Source: Yinghuangia soli
GTDB lineage: Bacteria; Actinomycetota; Actinomycetes; Streptomycetales; Streptomycetaceae
Reading direction: 5' to 3'
Assembly (NCBI RefSeq): GCF_021502675.1
Contig: NZ_JAKFHA010000004.1
Location: forward strand, 319,838-383,837
Length of the DNA stretch: 64,000 bases
Positions 8,421-15,001 of the stretch are shown piece after piece (the first letter of the stretch is position 1; each line of letters starts with the position of its first letter). The position numbers and the translations under genes are program-made. The notes under the pieces are model-generated. The model ran no database searches and was not told the DNA's origin. It saw only the letters and a program-made list of their open reading frames with translations.

Positions 8421-8738
8421 ATGAGCACGACCCGGTACGAAGTGGCGCAGGAAGTCCGCGGCCAGGAAGGCGCGCAGTGCGCGCACCTCGGCCAGGTGCA
8501 GGACGTCACGCCCAGCACTCTGGAGGGCTGCGAGGACTGCCTCAAGGCCGGCGGGACCTGGGTGCACCTGCGCGAGTGCCTCGCGTGCGGCCACATCGGG
8601 TGCTGCGACAACTCGCCGAACCGGCACGCCACCGGGCACTGGAAAGGCGCGCAGCATCCGGTCGTCCGCTCCTTCGAACCGGGCGAGGCGTGGGCCTGGT
8701 GCTACGACGACCAGCTCTTCCTGCTCCCCGCCGAGTGA
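8421..8738 (+). CDS. UBP-type zinc finger protein
   Basis: A 105-aa protein made almost entirely of a UBP-type zinc finger (ZnF-UBP). Likely metal ligands are Cys20, His22, Cys37, Cys40, Cys53, Cys56, Cys61, His69, His73 and His79, in the family order CxH, CxxC, CxxC, C, H, H, H. In eukaryotes the fold binds the ubiquitin C-terminus; free-standing actinobacterial versions have no established role. Start at ATG 8421, with GAGGAG upstream. It lies 112 bases after the TetR gene in the same direction but is probably not part of that regulon. Confidence 0.85.
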   Translation: MSTTRYEVAQEVRGQEGAQCAHLGQVQDVTPSTLEGCEDCLKAGGTWVHLRECLACGHIGCCDNSPNRHATGHWKGAQHPVVRSFEPGEAWAWCYDDQLFLLPAE

Positions 8739-8756
8739 CGGCGCCGGAGCTCCGGC

Positions 8757-10202
8757 CTACCGCCACGCGGCCGTGCCGGTGCCCCACGGCTCCGGCGGCG
8801 CGGACCAGTCCTCCGGGCCGCCCTTGATGCGGAACGGCGGCAGCGCATAGGCGAGTTCGCCCTGCTGCCCGACCATGAAGCCCAGGTGCGGCGCGGCCGC
8901 GACCCGGCGCGGGAACGTCGGCAGGTGCTCCTCCGGATCGTGGTGCCGCATTAGCCACGCGGCGGTCTGCGCGAGCGCCGCCTCGACGTGCGAGCCGCGT
9001 CCATCCTCCTGACGGGCCGCCAGGGCGCGCAGCACGCCTGCCGCAAGCAAATAGCCCGTGCCGTGGTCGAGCGCCTGCGCGGGCAGCACGCCCGGGCGCG
9101 GGTCGCCGTCCGCCTCGACCTCCGCGATACCGGTCGGGCACTGCACGACGCTGTCGAAACCGCGCCGGCCGGCCCACGGCCCCGGGCCGCCCCACGCGGA
9201 CAGGTTCGCGGTCACGACGCCCGGGTGCCGCGCGGCCAGCGCATCCGGTGCGAGCCCGAAGCGGGCCAGCGCACCGGGCCGGTAGCCGGTGACCACGACG
9301 TCGGTGTCGGCGAGCAGCTCGTCCAGCTTCCCGAGCCCCTCCGGGGTCCGCAGATCGAGCAGCGCGGACCGCTTGCCCAGGCAGAAGTCGACGGCCTGGC
9401 CCGGAAGTTCCGGCATATGCGGCGGATCGATGCGCAGGACGTCGGCGCCCAGCAGGGCCAGCGTCCGGGTCGCCACGGGTCCGGCCACCACGCGCGTGAA
9501 GTCGAGCACGCGCACCCCGGCCAGCGGCAGCAGCGGTGATGCGCCGTCCGGCTCGGGCAGCGCGCCGAGGCGGCGCGGCGAGGGGACGCCGGTGCGGCGC
9601 ATCGTGACCAGCGGGGAGTCCGCCAGCGCGGCACCGTGCTCGTGTGCCGCCCACTCCTCGGGGGTGCGCACCGCGAACGCCACGCCGCCGGCCGCGAGGA
9701 TGAGCTCCTCGGCGTCCGCGGTACGCATCGGGGCCAGCGCGGCGGCCACGATCTCGGCCGGGTCGCCGCTCGGATCCGTCTCGGCCGCCGCGGACGCCTC
9801 CGCGGAGATGCCCAGCGCGGCGTACAGCGCGGCCCGGTGGTGCGGGTAGTTGGCGTGCAGCCGGACCACGCCGTCCGCGCAGCCGAAGAACTTCGACAGC
9901 GGGTCCATGCCGCCCAGCGGCTTGCCGGACAGCCGCAGATGCCGCTCGCTGGTGAAGGCGACCGCGGTCGCCTCGCTGTCCACGGTGACCGCGGCGGGTT
10001 CGGCGGCGCCGGTGCGCAGCGCGCCCAGTTCGGCCGCGGCCAGGCCGGCCGCCGCGGCGAGCGCCTGGGCCGCCTCGGTGACCGGCAGCCGGGCTGGGAG
10101 GGTGTCCGGCCGGCCGGTGAAGACGACGTTCGCGGTCGAGGCGGGGTCGCCGCCGAGGAACTGCCAGGCCTCGTCGAGCAGCCGGACTGGAGAAGGACGC
10201 AT
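8757..10202 (-). CDS. CoA transferase, CaiB/BaiF family
   Basis: A 481-aa family III CoA transferase. The central and C-terminal part is diagnostic: LAGVRVLDFTRVVAGP, ADVLRIDPP, LGKRSALLDLRTPEG, a SAWGGPGPWAGRRGFDS substrate loop, and ALDHGTGYLLAAG, whose Asp is the likely catalytic carboxylate. The first 200 or so residues are an additional divergent domain that looks like a degenerate copy of the same fold. Such enzymes move CoA between organic acids. The gene stands alone on this strand, tail to tail with the zinc finger gene 18 bases away. Confidence 0.88.
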   Translation of the reverse strand: MRPSPVRLLDEAWQFLGGDPASTANVVFTGRPDTLPARLPVTEAAQALAAAAGLAAAELGALRTGAAEPAAVTVDSEATAVAFTSERHLRLSGKPLGGMDPLSKFFGCADGVVRLHANYPHHRAALYAALGISAEASAAAETDPSGDPAEIVAAALAPMRTADAEELILAAGGVAFAVRTPEEWAAHEHGAALADSPLVTMRRTGVPSPRRLGALPEPDGASPLLPLAGVRVLDFTRVVAGPVATRTLALLGADVLRIDPPHMPELPGQAVDFCLGKRSALLDLRTPEGLGKLDELLADTDVVVTGYRPGALARFGLAPDALAARHPGVVTANLSAWGGPGPWAGRRGFDSVVQCPTGIAEVEADGDPRPGVLPAQALDHGTGYLLAAGVLRALAARQEDGRGSHVEAALAQTAAWLMRHHDPEEHLPTFPRRVAAAPHLGFMVGQQGELAYALPPFRIKGGPEDWSAPPEPWGTGTAAWR

Positions 10203-10498
10203 GGCCCCATCCCATCACCGGGGGCACCAGGCAGCGCGGGCGGGGGAGGGGTGCGCCGCATGGCAATCATCACGTTTGGCCGGGAAGCGTATCCGGATAT
10301 CCGTGCGAGGAAGGCAGGGTTTTGCGGTGAACTGTCCGTTCCCCACGGGACCTCCACGAAGTCTCCTTCACCCTTTTGCGTGGTGTGCGGGGTTCGGAGG
10401 CAGCGCTCCGCGGCCCGGGACCTGACACTGGATGCGGGGCAACCGCCGTGTCGGTCACGTCGGTTGGGGTGAGATCCGAAATTGGGGAGAGACGCACC
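10203..10498. other. Divergent promoter region, about 300 bases
   Basis: Gene-free stretch between the CoA transferase and the winged-helix gene. It is less GC-rich than its surroundings, so both promoters probably lie here. I could not assign a convincing -35/-10 pair or operator. Confidence 0.4.
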
Positions 10499-10909
10499 AT
10501 GCGGAGGATCTGGGGCGGCAGCGGAGCAAGCGGACTGGGCGTCAACGACGTGTTGATGAAGGACGCCCGGTTGAGCGTGCCCGCGCGCGGTCTGGCCGTA
10601 CATCTGCTCTTACTCCCGGACGGCGCGCAACCGGACCTGGTCCGGCTCGCGTCGCGGCCGGGGGAGACGGCGGAGTCCATCGAGGGGTACCTGGGGGAGC
10701 TGGAAGAGGTCGGCTATGTGCGCCGCCGCGTCGTACGCGACGAAGGGGGCCGGGCCGTCGAGGAAGTGACCGTGTACGCGAGGGCGGGTGTCGACGAGGA
10801 CCACGAGGGCGTCACCGGGCGGCTGTTCCGCTGGCCGGCCTCGGAGCGGCGGGCCGCGGGCGAGACGGGTGCGGGCGGCGGGGGAGGCGCGGCCGCCCGG
10901 GCGCGGTGA
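10499..10909 (+). CDS. Small winged-helix DNA-binding protein
   Basis: A 136-aa protein. Residues about 15-90 read as a winged helix of the kind found in actinomycete phage/plasmid replisome-organiser-like proteins: KDARLSVPARGLAVHLLLLPDG, a helix pair (GETAESIEGYLGELEEVGYV) and a basic wing (RRRVVRDEGGRAVEEVTVYA). The tail is Gly/Ala/Arg-rich. It probably binds DNA, but regulator or replication roles cannot be distinguished. GGGGAGAGA precedes the ATG at 10499. No phage or plasmid genes accompany it. Confidence 0.65.
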   Translation: MRRIWGGSGASGLGVNDVLMKDARLSVPARGLAVHLLLLPDGAQPDLVRLASRPGETAESIEGYLGELEEVGYVRRRVVRDEGGRAVEEVTVYARAGVDEDHEGVTGRLFRWPASERRAAGETGAGGGGGAAARAR

Positions 10910-10965
10910 GCGCGGCCGCGGCCGGCGGGTGACCTTCGCGGGGCCTGCCGCGTTGTAGAGCGCAG

Positions 10966-11002
10966 CCGGGCGGACCGTCTGCGGAGGAGAGGGTCCGCCC
11001 GG
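10966..11002. terminator. 11-bp hairpin, probable terminator
   Basis: Perfect arms 10966-10976 and 10992-11002 with a 15-base loop, between the winged-helix gene and the thioesterase gene, just before the latter's -10 box. Confidence 0.6.
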
Positions 11003-11029
11003 GGCTTCCGTCCGGATGTTACCTGCGGG

Positions 11030-11035
11030 TAGCAT
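11030..11035 (+). promoter_or_regulatory. -10 box of the thioesterase gene
   Basis: TAGCAT ends 7 bases before the ATG at 11043. With no ribosome binding site present, transcription would start at or next to the start codon (leaderless). Confidence 0.5.
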
Positions 11036-11042
11036 CCGGCCC

Positions 11043-11498
11043 ATGACCACGGAATTCGACATCCTCGCCGACGGGCTGCGCCAGTCCGTGCCCCTGGTCC
11101 GGACCCTCGGTCTGGAGTTCGTCGAGCTGAGCCGCGACCACGCGATCCTGCGCCTGCCGGACAACTCGGACTTCCACAACCACGTGGGCGGCCCGCACGC
11201 CGGGGCGATGTTCTCGCTCGGCGAGTCGGCGTCCGGCGCCATCGTGCTGGCCGCCTTCGGCGACCAGCTCGGCCGCGCGGTCCCGCTCGCGGTGGGTTCG
11301 GAGATCCGCTACAAGAAGCTGGCCATGGGCACCGTGCTCGCCGAGGCCCGGCTGGGCCGCCCGGCCGAGGACGTCGTCGCCGAACTGGACAAGGGCGAGC
11401 GCCCGGAGTTCCCGGTGTCCATCGAGATCCGCACCGAGGACGGCACGCCGACCGCGGAGATGACCATCGTCTGGACGCTGCGCCCCAACCGCGCGTAA
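11043..11498 (+). CDS. PaaI/DUF4442-type hotdog thioesterase
   Basis: A 151-aa single hotdog-fold protein. The DFHNHVGGPHAGAMFSLGESASG segment (residues about 41-63) is the family core helix, followed by YKKLAMGTVLAEARL and a final MTIVWTLRP strand. Family members hydrolyse acyl-CoA thioesters or act as CoA-binding proteins in the cytosol; the substrate is not predictable. Start at 11043 rather than the upstream ATG at 11016, because a TAGCAT -10 box sits between the two, so the longer form would begin before the transcript does. Confidence 0.82.
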   Translation: MTTEFDILADGLRQSVPLVRTLGLEFVELSRDHAILRLPDNSDFHNHVGGPHAGAMFSLGESASGAIVLAAFGDQLGRAVPLAVGSEIRYKKLAMGTVLAEARLGRPAEDVVAELDKGERPEFPVSIEIRTEDGTPTAEMTIVWTLRPNRA

Positions 11499-11503
11499 CG
11501 CCC

Positions 11504-11555
11504 GGCGGCGGAGTCGGAACCGGGGCCGCGCGTGCTCCGGTCCGACTCCGCCGCC
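11504..11555. terminator. 15-bp hairpin after the thioesterase gene
   Basis: Perfect 15-bp arms (11504-11518, 11541-11555) with a 22-base loop start 6 bases after the thioesterase stop codon. Confidence 0.7.
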
Positions 11556-11673
11556 CCGCTCCGAGACCCCGCCGCGCTGCCGCGGGCCCCCCCGCGGGCG
11601 GCGCGCCGCCCCGGGCCCCCGCGGCCCCCGCCCCCCCCCCCCCCGCCCCGCTCCGAGACCCCGCCGCGCTGCC
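11551..11673. repeat. 31-bp direct repeat flanking a C-homopolymer tract
   Basis: An identical 31-bp sequence occurs at 11551-11581 and 11643-11673. Between the copies is an extreme G/C tract that ends in fourteen C (11631-11644). The block separates the convergent thioesterase and glutamine-synthetase-like genes. It could be a slippage product or an assembly artefact. Confidence 0.8.
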
Positions 11674-11739
11674 CGAGTCCCCGGCGCCGCAGTGTGCGCG
11701 GCGCCTGGGCAGCGCGGCGGATTCCTCGGCCGTCTCCGC

Positions 11740-13191
11740 TCAGTACCGCCAGCGGGTGGCGGCGGCGATCTCGTCCGGTGTCGACGTCGCGAACAGTGCG
11801 GCCTCGGCCCGGCGTACCGCCGCGACCGCGGCGTGCAGTTCGGCGCCGAGCGCCGCCTGCAGCATGGCCGAGCGGTCGAACGCGGCGACCGCGTCGAGGA
11901 GCGAGCCGGGCAGGCGCTCGGCCGGCTCCGCGCCGTGGTCCGACGCCGGGTTGCCGGTCGTCTCGGCCGGCAGCGCCAGGCCGCGGGCGATGCCGTCCAG
12001 GCCCGCGGCCAGCACGGCACCCACCGCCAGATACGGATTGGCCGCCGCGTCGAAGCACTTCACCTCGGCGTTCGCACCGGCCTCGGCGGTCTCCCGGCCG
12101 CCCGGGATCAGCCGGACCGCCGCCTCGCGGTTCTCCCGGCCCCAGCACCGGTACGCGCCCGCCCAGTGCGACGGCACCAGCCGCAGATAGCTCGCCACCG
12201 ACGGCGCCCCCACCGCCAACAGCCCCGGCAGCGCGTCCAGCACGCCGGCCAGGAACGCCTCCGCGTCACCGGTCAGGCCGTGCGGCCCCGGCCCGCCGCG
12301 CATCAGGTTCCGCCCGTCGCGCCACAGACTCAGGTGCAGGTGGCCGCCGTTGCCGACCGCGCCGGGCACCACCACGGGGGCGAACGACGCGCGCAGCCCG
12401 TGCCGCGCCGACACCGCGCGGATGACGTGCCGGACCAGCACCGCGCTGTCCGCCGCGCCGACCGGATCCTCTGCCGCCACCGACACTTCGAACTGCCCCG
12501 GCGTGTACTCGGGATGGATCTGCAGCACGGTCAGCCCCGCGGCATCCAACGTCTGCAGCACGTCGCGCAGGTAGTCCGAGCAGTCGACCAGCCGCTGCAT
12601 GCCGTACGCCGGGCCCTCGGTCGGCAACGTGAGGCGATCGCCGTCGCCGTCGCCGGTCCGCACCGCGACCCACTCGACCTCGAAGCCGGCCTGCACCGCG
12701 AACCCCAGGGCCGCCGCGGCGTCCTGCATGCGCCGCGCGAAACGGCGGGAGCAGCCCGGGTGCACGCCGCCGTCCTGGGTCAGCCGGTCGCCCGGCGCCC
12801 AGGCCCATCCCGGCAGCGCGGCCATCGGCACCAGGCGGTCCAGGTCGGGCACCAGGCGCAGGTCACCCACCGGACCGCCGATCCACGTGCTGTCCGTGAT
12901 CGAGTCGTCCACCAGGAACACGTCGAAGCACGGCGCCGCGCCCACGCCCCACACCGCGGCGTGCTCCAACTGCCCGACCGGGACGCCCTTCACGCGGCTG
13001 ATGCCGGAGTTGTCCACCCAGCCCACCGCGACGCCGGCGACACCCAGCGTGCGCAGTTCGGCGGCCGACTCCTGCGCCCGGGCGGCCTGGTCGCGGCGCG
13101 GGATGCCGGGCGGACCCGGCGTATCGGGGATCGGCATATCGGGGGCCGGTGCCGCGAGGCCGGGGAGTGGAGGAGTCTCGATGCCCGTCAT
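11740..13191 (-). CDS. Glutamine synthetase-like (type I GS family) ligase
   Basis: A 483-aa GS-family enzyme. It has the GS beta-grasp N-terminal region (VDNSGISRVKGVP) and the catalytic domain with HPEYTPGQFEVSV, the NGGHLHLSLW metal/glutamate motif, the Arg-containing ESNREAAVRLIPGG-like segment (here ENREAAVRLIPGG) and AEVKCFDAAANPYLAVGAVLAAG. The family forms gamma-glutamyl amides using ATP. GlnA2/3-like paralogues in actinomycetes act on polyamines or amines rather than ammonia, so this is probably not the assimilatory enzyme. The frame is open to 14058; ATG 13191 is chosen because AAAGGA lies 9 bases upstream and the domain starts there. Confidence 0.87.
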   Translation of the reverse strand: MTGIETPPLPGLAAPAPDMPIPDTPGPPGIPRRDQAARAQESAAELRTLGVAGVAVGWVDNSGISRVKGVPVGQLEHAAVWGVGAAPCFDVFLVDDSITDSTWIGGPVGDLRLVPDLDRLVPMAALPGWAWAPGDRLTQDGGVHPGCSRRFARRMQDAAAALGFAVQAGFEVEWVAVRTGDGDGDRLTLPTEGPAYGMQRLVDCSDYLRDVLQTLDAAGLTVLQIHPEYTPGQFEVSVAAEDPVGAADSAVLVRHVIRAVSARHGLRASFAPVVVPGAVGNGGHLHLSLWRDGRNLMRGGPGPHGLTGDAEAFLAGVLDALPGLLAVGAPSVASYLRLVPSHWAGAYRCWGRENREAAVRLIPGGRETAEAGANAEVKCFDAAANPYLAVGAVLAAGLDGIARGLALPAETTGNPASDHGAEPAERLPGSLLDAVAAFDRSAMLQAALGAELHAAVAAVRRAEAALFATSTPDEIAAATRWRY

Positions 13192-13289
13192 ACCCGCAAT
13201 CCTTTCGGGCCACGGCACCGGCCGGAAACTCCCCGTTCGGGGGAATTTCGACCGTCGAAAACCGGATGCCCGGCGCCGCGGCGGCCCCC

Positions 13290-13295
13290 TAGGCT
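13290..13295 (+). promoter_or_regulatory. -10 box of the SGNH hydrolase gene
   Basis: TAGGCT ends 7 bases before the ATG at 13303 and overlaps an alternative ATG at 13297. No Shine-Dalgarno sequence is visible, so a leaderless start at 13303 is likely. Confidence 0.5.
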
Positions 13296-13302
13296 CATGA
13301 TC

Positions 13303-13950
13303 ATGAACCCCGACGCCCCGGCCTGGCCCGACCTCCGCATCTGCTTCCTCGGCGACTCCTACACGCAGGGCGTCGGCGACCGCGAAGGCCGCGGCTGGGT
13401 GGGGCGCCTCGCGGAGAAGGCCTGGGACCGCGGCCGGCCGGTGACCGGTTACGGCCTCGGGGTGCGGCGCCAGACCTCCTCGGACATCCTCGGCCGCTGG
13501 TCGGCCGAGGCCGCGCCGCGGCTGGCCGAGGGCGAAGCGCACGGCGTGGTCGTCGCGTTCGGCCTCAACGACACGGCGCACGTGGACGGCCGCCCGCGCG
13601 TGCCGCAGGACGAAACGGTGCGCAACCTCGAGACGCTCCTCGCGGAGGCCGCCGGGCGCGGATGGCCGGTGCTCGTGATCGGCATCCCGCCCATGCCCGC
13701 GCCCCGCCGCCCGGACGGCACCGCGTATGCGACGGCCCTGGAGGCCGCCTTCGCGAAGACCTGTGCGGCGCACGGCGTGCCGTTCGTCCCCGTGTACGAC
13801 CGCCTCGTGGACCGGCCCGAATGGTGGGCGAGCATCGAGGCGTTCGGCGACGGCGCGCACCCGGACGAGGCGGGCTACCGCATGCTCGCCGACATCGTCG
13901 CGGACGGCGGCTGGTGGCCGTGGCTCGACGCCGTGGCGGCCCGCGCCTGA
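13303..13950 (+). CDS. SGNH/GDSL hydrolase
   Basis: A 215-aa single-domain SGNH hydrolase. Block I is FLGDSYTQG with the nucleophile Ser19, block II is YGLGVRRQTS, block III is FGLND with the oxyanion Asn, and block V is DGAHPDEAGY with the catalytic Asp and His, so all four invariant residues are present. No signal peptide is visible, so it is probably a cytosolic esterase or lipase-like enzyme. It is divergent from the GS-like gene across 111 bases and tail to tail with the methyltransferase. Confidence 0.9.
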   Translation: MNPDAPAWPDLRICFLGDSYTQGVGDREGRGWVGRLAEKAWDRGRPVTGYGLGVRRQTSSDILGRWSAEAAPRLAEGEAHGVVVAFGLNDTAHVDGRPRVPQDETVRNLETLLAEAAGRGWPVLVIGIPPMPAPRRPDGTAYATALEAAFAKTCAAHGVPFVPVYDRLVDRPEWWASIEAFGDGAHPDEAGYRMLADIVADGGWWPWLDAVAARA

Positions 13951-13976
13951 CCTGGCCCGCTGCCGCCCGCGGCGCG

Positions 13977-14756
13977 TCAGTGCTTCAGACCGAGGCCGCC
14001 GGCCATGAGCCGCTGCCCGACCGTGAGCGGCTCGGCGACCGGCCCCTCGGGACGCCACTGCGGCAGGTACACCACGCCCGGGGCCTGGAGTTCGAGCCCG
14101 TCGAAGTAGGCGGTGATCTCCTCCAGCGTGCGGAACCGCCCGGTGCCCAGGCTGGTGAGCAGCGCGCCCTCCAGGGCCAGGGCGTCCGGGCTGGACGCGC
14201 AGAAGTGGGTCAGCAGGAAGCGGCTGCCCGCGGGCAGCGCGTCCAGGTACGTCTTGACGATGCCTTCCGGGTCCTCGTCGTCTCCCAGATGGTGGATCAC
14301 GCCGACGAGCATGAGTCCGACAGGCTGGTCGAAGTCGATGAGTGCGCGTACGTCCGGGTGGGACAGGACGGCCTCGGGCTCGCGCAGGTCGGCGGTGACC
14401 ACGGTGGTGTTCCGGTTCTCGGCGAGCAGGGTGCGCCCGTGGGCCATGACGATCGGGTCGATGTCGACATAGACGACCCGGGCGTCCGGGGCCACGGCCT
14501 GCGCGACCTGATGCGTGTTCTGCACCGTGGGCAGACCGGAACCCAGGTCCAGGAACTGCCGGATCCCGGCGGACGCCATCGCGTGCACGGCCCGACCCAG
14601 CATCGCGCGGTTGAAGCGGGCGACGTCGCCGATCTCCGGGACTATTTCCTGCGACTGGCGCGCTATGGCTTGATCCACAGCGAAGTTGTCCTGACCTCCG
14701 AGGATCGCGTCGTACACGCGTGCGATGCTCGGGACGGTCTCGTCGATCTCGCTCAT
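13977..14756 (-). CDS. SAM-dependent methyltransferase, DUF574 family
   Basis: A 259-aa protein of the actinomycete S-adenosyl methyltransferase family (DUF574). N-terminal features are SIARVYDAILGGQDNFAVD and FNRAMLGRAVHAMA; the SAM pocket is FLDLGSGLPTVQNTHQVAQ and VVYVDIDPIVMAHGRTLL; DFDQPVGLMLVGVIHHL follows. These proteins are numerous in Streptomyces and related genera and their methyl acceptors are unknown. Start at ATG 14756, with GGGGAA upstream. The family itself is one of the better taxonomic pointers in the window. Confidence 0.92.
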   Translation of the reverse strand: MSEIDETVPSIARVYDAILGGQDNFAVDQAIARQSQEIVPEIGDVARFNRAMLGRAVHAMASAGIRQFLDLGSGLPTVQNTHQVAQAVAPDARVVYVDIDPIVMAHGRTLLAENRNTTVVTADLREPEAVLSHPDVRALIDFDQPVGLMLVGVIHHLGDDEDPEGIVKTYLDALPAGSRFLLTHFCASSPDALALEGALLTSLGTGRFRTLEEITAYFDGLELQAPGVVYLPQWRPEGPVAEPLTVGQRLMAGGLGLKH

Positions 14757-14924
14757 GGTTCCCCTATTCGTCTGCTGCACAAGGCAGTTCAGCTGTTCGG
14801 TGATCCTGGCGCGGCCGTGCCCGAGGGAGCGTAGCCGCTTCCCGCAGGCGTCGCCGGACAGGGGAGCCGGCCGCCGGGCGGGCATAGGGGTGCGGTCCGT
14901 CGGGCAGCGGCGGTATCTGCGGCC

Positions 14925-14937
14925 GTCCGTTACGGAC
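14925..14937. promoter_or_regulatory. 13-bp palindrome upstream of the PLC-like gene
   Basis: GTCCGT-T-ACGGAC is a perfect inverted repeat 53 bases upstream of the -10 box of the PLC-like membrane protein gene and on the shared intergenic side of the methyltransferase gene. It may be an operator; the binding protein is unknown. Confidence 0.4.
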
Positions 14938-14989
14938 ACGCCCAAGGGGCTCCAGGTCGCGCCTTTTATGGGGATTGGTACGTATTTCT

Positions 14990-14995
14990 TATATT
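14990..14995 (+). promoter_or_regulatory. -10 box of the PLC-like gene
   Basis: TATATT is close to the consensus and ends 6 bases before the GTG at 15002. This supports that GTG as a leaderless start and argues against the TTG at 14975, which lies upstream of the box. Confidence 0.6.
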
Positions 14996-15001
14996 GAGGG
15001 G

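Noticed and set aside
13195-14058. Longer N-terminus for the glutamine-synthetase-like gene
   Set aside because: The extra residues are antisense to the SGNH hydrolase gene; a good ribosome site supports ATG 13191.
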